The translations under genes were made by a program, and so were the position numbers. The notes beneath the pieces were generated by a model that saw nothing but the letters and a program-made list of their open reading frames with translations, was not told the DNA's origin and did not search any database. A stretch of DNA of 64,000 nucleotides from Voacanga thouarsii. Lineage: Eukaryota > Streptophyta > Magnoliopsida > Gentianales > Apocynaceae. Each line of letters opens with the position of its first letter. Positions within the stretch are counted from its first letter, which is position 1. Below are positions 1 to 12,254 of this stretch, piece by piece. The stretch covers positions 2,788,001 through 2,852,000 of the forward strand of contig JANUWF010002200.1 in the NCBI GenBank assembly GCA_026120185.1, written 5' to 3'.

Positions 1-1181
1 CCTTAAGGGTATTCTCTTATGTTTTAACTTATGACAAACATTGATGAGAACTAACTTGTGTGATCTATATGTGATAAGACATATTTGACCTCAGGCGTGC
101 AAGTAAGATTACTAAGCAATTCTTGAGTAATGAAATCCAAGAATGGATAATCAAGTAGAAGACCAAACTTAAGAGATTACATACCAAGAAGTCCTTGTGG
201 AAGATCTTTAAACTAGGAATCATTATTAAGACATTTCTTGTAAATTTCTATGTCTCTTTACCTTATGATTCAATTGATTTCTACCTTAAAGTACACAAAG
301 GAAAAGATTTCAAAGTTTTAAATCTTAAAATTTTAGATTGAGTAGTTTGGATGATTCTGCATCCAAAAGATTCGTCCAAAATCCTGCAAATTGTGACAAA
401 TCGTTTCTACATAAAAAAGTGCCATTTTAGACTTACCTTTTATATGCATCATCGTCCGAAACATGAGTCCAAAACACGGATAAATTTAACAGAAAAATTA
501 TAGCCATTTTATAGCCCTTGGTACTTCACTTTTTGGTTCTATATAAAGCCTCTAAACTTGATTTGACATAAGATTTTTGTGGTATCCTTCTAAGAAACAC
601 TATTGCTCTATAGAAAATAAAAATCTCCATTATCAAAGTGCTTTAAAGTGAATTCAAATTATATTTAAAAGGTAAAAGTGTTTGTGCATTTTCCTTAGTG
701 CACATCTGCTCAAACAAGTGAGCTTTTACTATTCTATTGATATTCAATCTCTTTTGTATTATAAGGTTATAATGTAAAACCCAATTGTGGTGAACCTTGA
801 TTTGATTGTTTGGTTGAGAGGTTTTGAAAAATCAAGTGTGGTGATCCTCTCTTGTATTTGGTGCAGTTTGATTTCATTAAATTGAGTAAATGAAATCTGA
901 TTGAAAATCTTTAAGTGTAAGCTTAAGGTAGTGGATGTAGATCTTGTAGATTGAACCACTATATATTCTGTGTCTTATTTCTCTACATACAATATTAACT
1001 GCATTATATTTCTTACCTTAGTCTAGATTTGGATATTTCTCAAAATTTCCTTGGATGGCTTTCTTTGTTGCCATGAAATTGGTCTAAGAAACTTGAAGAT
1101 CATTAACATTATGTATAACAAACTACTTGAAAATTTTAGTTTGCCAAAAACCTTATTCACCCCTCCCTCTAAGGTTTTTCA
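1..1181 (+). repeat. 5' LTR of the copia element
   Basis: Aligns along its length with 13866-15037. Comparison shows that only the leading TGTTAG is cut off by the window edge. It ends in TTTTCA just before the primer-binding site. A TATA-like stretch (TCTATATAAAG near 538) lies in the middle and could serve the element's promoter. It contains repeated short TCCAAAA-type motifs at about 340-480. Confidence 0.93.
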
Positions 1182-1183
1182 TT

Positions 1184-1194
1184 TGGTATCAGAG
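1184..1194 (+). other. Primer-binding site (initiator Met tRNA type)
   Basis: TGGTATCAGAG starts two bases after the 5' LTR end. This is the usual plant copia sequence complementary to the 3' end of initiator methionine tRNA, used to prime minus-strand cDNA. The next bases (TTTGG) depart from the usual continuation. Confidence 0.88.
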
Positions 1195-1241
1195 TTTGGT
1201 CTACATATTCTTAGTTTAAAAACCTTGTAGGAAAGATCCTC

Positions 1242-2750
1242 ATGGCAAGCTCATCCTCTCTTCCATATGTTGAAGGATCTTCAACAAATTGACATTCTTT
1301 GTTCAAGGGAAACAACTATACATTCTGGAAAAATAGAATGAAAATCTATGTATGTTCAATCAACTTTGAGTTGTGGAATTTGATAGAAAATTGTCCTTTT
1401 ATTCTGTCAAAAGTTGTTGATGGCGTAAAAATACCCAAACAGAATGACGAGTTTAATGTTGAAGATAATGCTAAGATGACATTGAATTTTAGGCTATGAA
1501 CATCTTATGCTGTGCAGTAGATGCAACTAAATACAATCGAGTTAGTTGTGATTCAGCCCATGACATGTGGAAATTACTTGAGGTCACCCATGATGGGACA
1601 AACTAAGTTAAAGAATCAAAATTGGGGCTTTTAATTCATGATTATGAATTATTCACAATGAAGGCAAATAAAAGCATCACTAACATATTCACTAGATTTA
1701 CAAATATCACAAATGGTCTTAAAGCCTATGGGAAGGTTTATTCCTTTAGGGAACAAAATCAAAAAATTCTGGATGCATTACCTAAAAGCTGGTAGAATCT
1801 AAGGATTAAAATCCTTACCAAAGCTGATTGACTCTCTTCTAACACATGAAATGAAGCTCAAAAGGTTTCAGGAATATGATGATCATGATAAAGGTAAAAA
1901 GGGAATAGCATTGAAAGTTGAAAAGGAGGATGAACAAACTAGTCCATCTGACAGTAGTGATGGAACGGAAGTAGACAATGAAGATCTGGCAATGATAGCA
2001 AAGAAATTCAGAAGGATGTTCAACAAAAGAAACTTCAAACGAGGAAAGAAGTTCACAAAAAGAAAAGGACAATCCTCAGCTTTCAAGCCTCAATGTTATG
2101 AATGCAAGAGTACTAAACACTTCATTGCTGATTGTCCAGTTGCAAAAGGAAAGGAAGTCAGAATGCTTAAAAAGAAGAAGGAGTTAAAGGCAAAGAAAGG
2201 CACAGGATTGATAGGGACTTAGGACTTAAATAAGATTGAGTCTGAAGAAGAAGATTCTAAGAATGAAACTATGAACATATGCTTCATGGTTATGGAAAAT
2301 GAGGTAAACTCTACTACCACTAATTTCATATCTAATTCGCTTATATCTATAACTGAAAAGCATGATAATCTAAATGAGTTGTTAATTGATATGTTCCATG
2401 AACAAAAAAAAAAAACTGTCCAGAAAAAATAAAGAAATGAAATTGAAGATTAACTGTTTGATAAATGAGAATGAAAAGTTATTTAGTGAGAACAAAATAT
2501 CTCTTGAGTCACATATAAGTGCTATTATTGAAAAAGATGTGATCATGACTACTTTACAGTATGTATTTCTAGAAAATAGAAGTCTGTATGATAGAATTCA
2601 AACTCTTGAAAGTATGGTTAGCACTATTGATGATATGAAAAATAAAGTCAATGACCTTACTACATGTATTGAAGAATTCACAAATGGGAAAAATAACCTG
2701 GAAAAATTACTTGGGACTCAACATCAAGTTGGAAATCGAAATGGCTTATG
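1242..2750 (+). pseudogene. gag: Copia gag (nucleocapsid precursor), broken
   Basis: The likely start is the ATG at 1242, which opens with a serine-rich stretch like many copia gags and hits a stop within 20 codons. The same frame then resumes with a tryptophan-containing gag core (1299-1499). Later pieces carry a basic stretch and a CX2CX4HX4C zinc knuckle at about 2094-2135 (C-Y-E-C...H...C), expected to bind RNA. A lysine-rich and coiled-coil-like segment follows at 2386-2750. Several stops and frame changes interrupt it, so no full protein can be made. Gag would assemble the particle in the cytoplasm. Confidence 0.85.
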
Positions 2751-5700
2751 ATATAGACATGAGAATAAGGACAAAATTCACAAGCCTCGATTTGTTAAAG
2801 CTGTCTCATATTACATGACACATAAAGCATGCACATATTGTGAAAATTCGGGACATATAGTATTAAGATGTCTTATTAAAAGAAAAGTGGAATCTGGTGG
2901 AATAACTTTTTAGAAAATCAAAGGAAATGCTACTAACCTCCATGGACAAAAAAAAGTGTGGGTACAAAAAATTACTCCTCCTTCTCATGTATAGATACAT
3001 TCTTTAAGCTTCACTAAGTGGTTCTTGGACAGCGGTTATTCAAGATACATGACTAGAGATGCAGCTTTGTTAGAAAATGTACAAACCACAAATGAAGGAT
3101 TCATCACTTTTGGAGACACGAAAAAAGGAAAGATTCTCGGCATTAGTAACATTGGTAAATGTTCCTCAATCATTATAAAATAAGTATTACTAATAGATTA
3201 TTTGAAATATAATTTGTTTAGCATTAGCCAACTATATGATAATGGTTGCAAAGTCATTTTTTAAAAGGATTCTTGTTCTATCATGAATAGCTCAAATCTT
3301 GAAACAATCTTTGTTGTCAACCGTGTTGGAAATGTGTATGTATTCTATCTTAATGACCTTATAACTCATGGTATTAGATGCCTCTTCATACATGACAATG
3401 ATAGTCATCTTTTGCATAGAAGATTAGGTCATGTATGTTTTGATTTGCTAAATAAACTGTCTTCAAAAGAACTTGTTAAGGGATTGCCCAAAATGAAGTT
3501 TGATAAAAGCAAAATTTGTGATGCATGCCAATTTGAAAAATCAAAACTTTCTTTAAACCGAAGAAATGATTTCAACCTCAAAATCTCTTGAATTAATTCA
3601 TATGGATTTGTTTGAACCAATGAGGACTGTTAGTCTTGGCGGTAAAAAGTATGCATATGTACTAGTTGATGACTTCTCTAAATTTACTTGGACTTTATTT
3701 CTTGGACAAAAGGATGAAACCTTTTCTGAATTTTTGAAACTGATCAAATGCATCCAAAACTCTATTGGATGCAAACTGATTTCTACTAGAAGTGATAATG
3801 GTAAAGAATTTTGCAACAATGAATTTACACATTTTTTGTGATCAAAATAGAGTCTTTCACAATTTTTCAGTAGCCAAAACACCTCAACAAAATAGTGTTG
3901 TTGAGAGAAAAAATTGAACTTTACAAGAAATGGCTAGATCCATGCTTTGTAAAAATGCCATTCCAAAATACTTTTGGGCTGAAGCTATTAATACAGGTTG
4001 CTATATAGTAAACCGAATTATGCTGAGACCGTTTTTGAGAAAAACAACTTTTGAACCTATGTTTGACAAAACTCCATCAATCTCTTATTTTAAAGTATTT
4101 GGTTGCAAATGTTTTATCCTTAATACCCGAGACAATCTTAGGAAATTTGATAGCAAATTCGATAAGGCCATATTTCTTGGATACTCTTCCAATAAAAAGG
4201 CATATAGAGTGTACAATAAAAGAACTCTATGTGTGAAAGAATCCGTTAATATTATGTTTGATGAATCTAACATTTATGCTCCAATGAAAGATGATGATGA
4301 TGTAGGAGGTTCAAAGGAAGTAAGAAAAGACCAACTCAAAGCTCCACCGCTAGATACTCATGCAAAAGAAGAAGAAATTAAAGAACAACAAACTGAACAA
4401 GGAAATGAACAAACTAAAGATTCTATGGATCATCAATTACCAAATGATTGGAAATACAAAACAGGTCATCCTAAAGAACAAATCATTGGTGATCCAAACT
4501 ATGGAATTAAAACTAGACGGTACTTCATAGATAACTTTGCTCTTCTCTCAAATATAGAACCTAACTGTATTGATGTATCACTGTATGATAAATTTTAGAT
4601 TATTGCTATGCAAGAAGAATTAAACTAATTTGAAAGAAATCAAATTTGGACACTTGTTCCTAGAGCACTTGATCGTCTTGTTATTGGTACCAAATGGGTA
4701 TTTAGAAATAAACTTGATGAAAACGGAGCTGTGATTAGAAATAAAGCTAGATTGGTCCCCCAAGGATTCAATCAAGAAGAGGGCATTGATTATGATAACA
4801 CATTTGCTCCTGTTACTAGACTAGAATCTATAAGAATGTTTTCTTCAAAAATTCCATGCTCTATCAAATGGATGTTAAAAGTATATTCCTAAATGGTTTA
4901 ATTGAGGAGGAAGTATATGTTGAACAACCTTCTGGTTTTATTCATGAACACTTTCCAAATTATGTTTTCAAGCTTTCTAAGGCTTTTTATGGGTTAAAAC
5001 AAGCTCCACGAGCTTAGTATAAAAGGCTTAGTAGATTCTTAATTTCAAAAGGTTTTTCAAGAGGCTTGATTGATACCACCTTATTCATTAAATTTGATAA
5101 ATCCGGTAATCTACTAATTGTTCAAATCTATATTAATGATATCATTTTTTGTGCTACTAATGACTCTTTGTGCAAGATGTTTGCTAAGACAATACAGCAG
5201 GAATTTGAAATGAGCATGATGGGAGAACTAAACTTCTTCCTCGGACTGCAAATTAAGCAAACAAAGGATGAAATCTTTATAAATCAAGCTAAGTATGCCA
5301 AGGAGATGCTCAAAATGTTTGGTATGGACAAAGCCAAAGAAATCTGCACACCTATGAGTAATTCTATAAAACTTGACTAAGATGAAAAGGGTAAGAATGT
5401 AGATGAACATAAGTATAGAGGTATGATTGGAAGCTTACTCTATCTTACTGCTAGTCGGCCTGACATTATGTTTTCAGTATGTTTTTGTGCCCGTTTTCAA
5501 TCATGTCCAAAGGAATCGTACCTATGTGCAGTAAAACACATCCTTCGATATCTAATCAGCACATATGATTACAGCTTATGGTATCCTCACACTAACATAT
5601 TTGATCTTATATGATACACTGATGCAGACTATGTGGGATGCAAAGTGGAAAGAAAAAGCATAAGTGGCCATCATCAATTTCTTGGACACTCTCTAATATC

Positions 5701-6073
5701 ATGACACAGCAAAAAGCAAGCTTGTGTATCTTTATACATAATTGAGGCCGAATATATAGTAGCCGACAGTTGTTGCGCACAAATTTTGTGGATGAAGAAT
5801 ACATTACTTGATTTTAGTCTTAACTTTAATTGTGTACCTATATTATATGACAATACAAGTGCTATCAATCTAACAAAATATCTTGTTCAACATTCTAGAA
5901 CAAAGCATATAGAAGTTAAACATCATTTTATCCATGATCATGTGCTTAAAAGCAATGTGTACGTTGAATATATTTCAACTGATGAACAACTTGCCGATAT
6001 CTTTACAAAACCTCTAGCCGAAGAAAGATTCAATAATCTGAGAAGAGGTTTGGAAATTACAAAATTCACATAA
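2751..6073 (+). pseudogene. pol: Copia pol: protease, integrase, reverse transcriptase, RNase H; broken
   Basis: Domains appear in copia order. A second CCHC knuckle lies near 2830-2875. A protease-like D-S-G follows near 3025-3060. The GAG-pre-integrase HRRLGH...C..C zinc motif is in 3283-3591. The integrase core has the first Asp in HMDLFEP (about 3600), the second in RSDNGKEF (about 3790) and the Glu in VVERKN (about 3900). Reverse transcriptase has RLVPQGFNQEEGIDY-like and [13 protein letters not shown] motifs. Its active site reads YINDI (about 5128-5145) where YVDDI-type is usual, so one catalytic Asp appears lost. RNase H includes SRPDI, TDADY and the terminal DIFTKPL motif (about 5995). 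At least eight stops or frameshifts break it. Confidence 0.92.
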
Positions 6074-6546
6074 CTAACCTAGTTGCACAAGTTTTTGTTA
6101 TTTTGCAGGTTTAAGATGATATTTTTGGATGTAGTGTTTGTATCCAAAACGCACCAACAAAGTTTTTAGATGTAGTATTTGAGTCCAAAACCTACCCCCA
6201 AAACTCATTCCTAAAAAAGTTCCATTTGGATGATTATTTTAGTTTGGGTCGAAATCCAAAACAGAATTATTTTTTTGATACTTCACATTTCCCTTTTTAA
6301 AATAAATGCTTCCATATTTCAATTTTTGAATTTCAAAAAGGGCTTGCACTTTTCTCAACATAGTTTCTCTTAATCTATGAGTAAAGTTGTCTTTTCAATA
6401 TACTTTTTATCACAACTCCCTGGACATTCAAAGGACTTTGTTTCTCCTCTCTTCCAAATCTCTGTAACTGACACGCTCCATCTTCCAAAAACTCTCTGAG
6501 TTCTTCCTCTCCAAACAACCGACAGTCAAAAGACCTAATCTTCTCA

Positions 6547-7814
6547 ATGGCAAAAACAAAATCATCTACACCAAAACCCAAGAAAATAGAAAAAATGTCT
6601 CCAAAGACAAAAAAGAAGGGTTCAGCATTGAATAAAGCAAAAGGAAAAGAAGTTTTACTAGAAGCAGACTCCTCGGCATCACATTATGATTCTTCGAAGT
6701 CTTCACCGGATCAAGTGAGTTTCAGAAATCAGGTATTCCGATTTATTGATTCTAAAAATGAATCTTATTACAATGACTGTGTTTCTAAAAATAGAACTGT
6801 TATTTCTAGGTATTGTGTTAATCCATCGTCCTTTTCTGAATCTCTCAAATGTGTTGGATATGTTTCAGCATATTGGTTGGGGTAGTTTATTATCTGTTGA
6901 TGAAAAATTATATACCCCACTTGTTTGGGAATTTTATACCAATCTAAGGAAAGGACGTCTTGAGGAGACAGGGGGAGAATTTATGATTCGTTGGTATGTT
7001 TCTAGAGTTAGAGGTAAGAATATTGAGTTTGATCATCATTTGCTGAATAGAATCTATGAAGTAAGGGACAGAGGGGTTCAATATTTTGAATTAAATAAAT
7101 TTCCAGAGGGAAATGGCATGTTTAAGTTAAAGAAATTTGAAGAAATATTTGCTGGAGGAACAAGTTTTGAAAATTCAGGTAACAAAAATACTAAATGGCT
7201 GAATGGAGTAGGGAGGATCTTGCACCATATGGTTTGTACCATGGTGGTGCCGAGTTTTGGTCATAAGACCTCTATAAATATTTTACAGATGGTAATTATG
7301 TTAGCTTTGGCAGAGGAGAGGCAAATTAGTTTTGGGGTTTTAGCTGCCAAGTTGATGCTGCAATTGAGAAATACTTCTAGCAAAGCCTTGCCATTTGGAA
7401 ATCTATTAACAAAGATATTTAGATATTTTAATGTTGATTTAAATTCAATTCCCTGTGCCCCGTCAAAAATGAATGTTTATAGCTTTGATTCTTTTGAGAG
7501 AATGGGATATGTAAGAATGGGCAATGAATAGAAGTTGCTTCGAGATACTGAAGGTGAGTAAAAAGAAAGACTATTAAAAATAAAAGCAAAAGGAAAGATT
7601 GCCCCTTCTATTGGAGCAAAAAGAAAAATTGAGGAAGATCCTCAAGAAGAATCATCTGCTAAAGGAAAGAAAAAGGATAAGTGACTATTTGAAAGTATTT
7701 TAGACGCTGTCAACTCATTAGCTATCAAACTGGATAGCCTCAGTTTAGAACTTCAAAATCTTGGTAATAGACTGACAGCAGTGCAAAGACAGATGACTCG
7801 GTGTTTGCACCTAC
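6547..7814 (+). pseudogene. Copia third ORF, putative plant transposon protein domain, 5' part
   Basis: An ATG at 6547 opens a lysine-rich N-terminus. The frame shifts near 6870 and continues to 7531 with motifs such as LVWEFYTNL and VRGK, then a helical part. This pattern matches the third-ORF proteins (putative plant transposon protein) carried by many eudicot retrotransposons; their function is unknown. After a stop at 7531 the frame continues through a lysine- and glutamate-rich linker and a coiled-coil-like segment (about 7690-7800). The ORF is cut at 7814 by the nested element and resumes at 12092. No signal peptide or clear membrane segment is visible, so an envelope role is not supported. 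Confidence 0.7.
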
Positions 7815-9407
7815 TGTAACACCCCGCTATCTAAGCCCGCCGGGGATGTCGCCCCGTCCAAAGGACAAGGGGTCTTTATAATTAGATCACACAAATAAAT
7901 TAGCGGAATAAAAATAATACTTTAACTTAAAATTTATTACATTCTAAGAATAAATCTATGAATTCCCAAAATAAATCCATAAGTAAAATTATCCACTCTC
8001 AACTCCCCAAAGCAACACATAAAAATAAATGACAACATTCTCTTCCAAGACAGATAACACTAGCTACTCATCCCCACAGTAGGATCGACCTGAAATCATG
8101 GTAAAAAGGTGATGAGACAGAAATCTCAGTAAGTCCGTGTGTACTTTAAGTGTTCAGTGGAAATAGTTCGTGAATGCAAAGTATTAAACCTTTATAAGCG
8201 AAATACTGGCAAGCAATAAACATTAGCCAAAAGCAAGAGTGGTATTTTGGCTTTTCCAACCATACATAATCAATAAAATCAACCACTCAAAAGAAATGAT
8301 CATGGGTTACCACACGTTAGGCCCCATAACCCGTCAGAATGCCGACACTTTGTGCAAACTGACAAAAAAAGGTAGGTGATTGGCCTACCGGGCAAGATAC
8401 TCCTCCTTCTCTATACCCAAACAACAATCGGTGTCCATTCCAGCAAAACACAATCACTTGACTAAAAAATAAACAATTGCTAGCTCGGACCGACACGACC
8501 TACTGGACTGACATCTTATCCAGGAAGGACTCACCCCTCAAAAGTGGCCACCTATTGAGAGACTCACCCTAACCCTTCAAAGACTAGTCCTAGTAGTCCA
8601 CCCTTATTGAGTACTCAACGTAACGTAACCCACTTGGAAAAATGAACAAACCATAATTCCACATGAAAATGGCAATTAAGGGTCTCCAAAGTCTTTGTCA
8701 AAATCAGTTTTGGAAAGAGTTTTGAGTTTGAGTAAATCTGCTTATGGATTTTTAAATAATTTGTTTGACTAAAATAAGAAATGAGTCAATCCTCAATTGC
8801 CTTACAGAAATGAATGTCCATGCACTCTATATTTGACTTGTCATAATAAATATTGTACATCAATCAGGTTTTATGCAGGAGCTTACCTGATTCTTGCTCA
8901 CAATAAAAGGTCTCCAACAGCTAACCTAACCCTGCATGGACAAATACAAACCACAATCAAACTTAAGCCAAAATTCACTTTCTCAATTTAAAGCAACTCA
9001 ACTCACTACTACCATGATCCTAGTGTCCCAAGCTTTAAGGCCAAACAATAGATAAATAGGTTTATAAGCTAAGCCTAATTTGATATTTAAAATAATTACG
9101 GTTTTGGGAAATAAGTACTAATAAGTTGAAGGTTTAAATCTTGCTAAGGAAAATTTAGAGTTTATTTGATGAAAAGTCTTAGGTGGTATTAGGTAAAATA
9201 ATGATTTATTAATAATTTAGTTGTTAGTAAATAATTGATAACTAAAATTAGTTGAAAATAAATTTAATGAGTCTTGCTTGAATAATAAATAAATTTTTAA
9301 TGGGTTTTGATTAAAAGATAATAATTAAATTTTTAGTAATAAATATTTTACTAATTATGATTATTTCCATAAAAGGTTTTAGTTGATTTCATTATTTTAT
9401 ATAATAT

Positions 9408-9438
<31 letters not shown>

Positions 9439-12091
9439 ATTTTCTAACAAAAGCTATTATTTATTTGACTAAAATATCCTTATTATATATAATAATCCAA
9501 ATCTACCACTCCTAGGGTTTGTTTGAAATTACTAGCAAAATCATATTATGAAATATTTTATTCATGAAATAAAGATTAGCTTAGGGACAACTAGGTCATG
9601 ATCATAGTTCTATTGCTAACCATAATCATGAACATTTACAACTCTTCAATTCATCAAATCATCCAAATCATGCATATAAGCATAGATCTAAATTTACTAA
9701 GGCATGCTCTAGCCTTTACTAGCATAAATATAACCACGGCTTAAATAATCACACAAGAATATAAATCCTATTCATCATAGATGGCATAATCTCTAGCATA
9801 CTTGATCATAGAGACATGCATCAAACTCTAAAACATCACACAATCAACCAAGATAATCCCTTCATGCATAAATCTCATCTCCATCATATTCATACATATA
9901 TTCATGCTTCACTCTCAACTCATCACAACAATATATACTCAAACCGCATTCATGATTTATCTTCTATCAACATCATCCTAGAGACATGAATCTAGAATTT
10001 AAAATAAGGGTTAAAAAGAGTTATTTGATTGATGAAAACCTTGAAGGAGTTTCGAATGAATCTCAACTCCTAGATGACTAGGTCCGTCCAAGAAAGATGG
10101 AGAAAGCATGGCCATTGGAGAAGAAGCCATTCGGACAAGAGAGAGAGAGAGACCATTAGCATGTTTATTCATATATATATTCATTAGAGATCAAGATTAG
10201 AGAAGATAAAGTTGTTAGAACAACCCTACCTTGAAGATGTTCTTGAGCCTTCACAAAACTTATGATTTTTTATCCAAAAGAGCAAGTTGGATTTGGGAGT
10301 TTGATGTTAAAAATGGTGTGGAAGGATTCACGGTAGTGTATAGATGAAATTTGAAATTTTTAGAAGAAGTTTGAAGTGATTTGGAGAGGTATTAGATGGA
10401 AGGAAGGGGTAGGTGTTCTTGGTGTGCTATGTGTTCTTGAAAGTTGAAGAGAATAGAGAGCTTTTGGATTGTAGGCTGCTGAATTTCTGTAGGTTTAGAG
10501 CTGGCCGAATTGTTTGTAGGGTTTGGTAGATGATTTTCTGGTTTGTAAGGAAAAAGGAAAGGTTAGTTGTTGAAATCCTTGAAGAATATTTTTGGAAAGA
10601 AAATTTGAAAACTAAATATACAAGAATATCTTTGATTATTGGAGAGCTTTTGGAATGCTGCCATGGCCGAATTGTTGAGCAGAGTTTCGGCTGGATGAAA
10701 GCTGGTTGAAGGAGGCTAAGGGTGGCTGAAAATAAGGAGTATAATGGTGAAGGGAAGGTCTAGTTGTTTGAGGGATATTTTATGGAATGTTGTTAAATTA
10801 TGGTGGCTAGAATTTTGGTAACTAATCAAACATGATTGCAGTAATTTTTTTGGAAATCTTTTAGGGCAGCCATGATTGTATTTTCGTGCAAAAGGTTGGG
10901 GAAGACAATGGATTTCAGTTCATGGCTGTTTAAGGGAAGACTGTATAGAAAATTGGAGGAGTTTCGGCTAGGGCTGAACAGGGAAACAAGGCTGGAAAAA
11001 TCACTGCACAGAATTTCGCAAGGTTGGAATTTTCTGGGCAGTTTTCGGCTGCCATTTTTTAGTGAGCTTGTAGAGAGTTTGAATGGGATTTTAGGGGTCT
11101 TTCAAGACTGGTTTCCATCTTTCTTTATGGAGGAAAAACATAGCTAAGATGCTGAACAAAAATTGAAAGAAAACAGCTTGGTTTCGGACCTCCAAAGCTG
11201 TGATTTTGCCCAGGGATTTTTTTGGTTTTGCATAGCTTTTGTGCAGTCCAAAAATGGCTAGAAATATTCAGGTTTCAAGCTGATCAAAATGGCCATTTTC
11301 TGGCAGTATTTGAGAGGGAATAATGGCTAAGAATTTAGACACCTTGAAGGCACAAGAAGTTGGAAAATTTTAGTTCAATGCATGAAGGAAAATGAATCTA
11401 GCTAGAGTGAAGTTTTAGAGAGTTCACTAGGGAAATTAATTCACTTGAAATCCTTCCCCCTCTTCCATGGTTTTGGTCCATAAGATGTCTTTCTTTAAGA
11501 CATTTTGAACCTTCAAAGCCACAGCACATTGCTGAAATTTTTCTAGAATAAAATTGGCTTGAACAAATTGAACATCCTAATGGATTGAGAAATAGGAAAA
11601 ATTAAGGATCAAGAGGAAATGAATTCCCCTTAGGAATTTTATGTAGAGAAAAAGAATAGGATTAGGATACTCCTATCATGACTCTCTTAGGACAACATCT
11701 CTACCCTATTTCAAAGCACATAAGGCCGAAAATTCCACTTCTCAAATAAAAATAAAATCTAATCATTTTAAAGCTCCTATGATGGAATTTGAACCTAAGA
11801 CCTTAATATTTAATTTCAAAGCTCTAACCATTAAACCACAACAACTCTTGTTCTTATTTTCTCTCTAAAAATATTTTCCTATTCAATCCTCAAGCTATCA
11901 CCCTTTTTCCATCTCAAGCAAAAATCACCATTTTGCCCTTCTCACTCAATAATCATAATCAAGCCATCTAGACTATAAAACACAAATTCAATGCATATAA
12001 AATCATATAAAAATATATTTAAACATGCAATAAAAAATGATATGCATCCCAACCCCTTTACTCTAAAGTTGGTTTTGACTGGGGTTTCACA
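7815..12091 (-). mobile_element. Nested 4.3-kb TG...CA element, probably a gypsy-type solo LTR
   Basis: It starts TGTAACACCCC and ends GGGGTTTCACA, so the ends are short imperfect inverted repeats typical of LTR tips. The flanks are CCTAC (7810-7814) and CCTAT (12092-12096), a five-base target duplication with one mismatch. Removing the insert rejoins a Glu-rich reading frame of the host copia's third ORF. I see no primer site, coding domain or internal LTR pair, hence solo LTR. Compared with the element at 46339-48324, which has similar tips, it lies in the opposite orientation. The interior has scattered gagTTTCGGctgg-like phrases and a TA run near 9412-9435. The ORF at 10872-11147 has no recognisable domain. 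Confidence 0.65.
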
Positions 12092-12254
12092 CCTATAGTA
12101 TCTGCTCAAGCAAAGGCAACAGAAGAGGAACCAGTCATTGAGGAAGGGACTGAACAAGAACAACCTGTAGCGGAGGAAATGCCTGTTACTGTGTAAACCA
12201 AGGAAAAGTCCCCGATTCAAGAAGCTGTAGCACTTTTTGCCTCCTCTAAATAAC
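12092..12254 (+). pseudogene. Copia third ORF, 3' remainder
   Basis: This continues the broken ORF after the nested insert. It reads as a Glu-rich acidic tail (EEEPVIEEGTEQEQPVAEE) with one internal stop, then basic and serine-rich residues. Joining 7814 to 12092 keeps an open acidic frame, although it is offset by one base from the upstream coiled-coil frame, so an older frameshift is likely. Confidence 0.6.

Noticed and set aside
6547..7531. Envelope-like protein for the third ORF
   Set aside because: No signal peptide, cleavage site or convincing membrane segment; it fits the putative plant transposon protein pattern instead.
10872..11147. 91-codon open frame in the nested element
   Set aside because: No recognisable domain and no coding signal around it.
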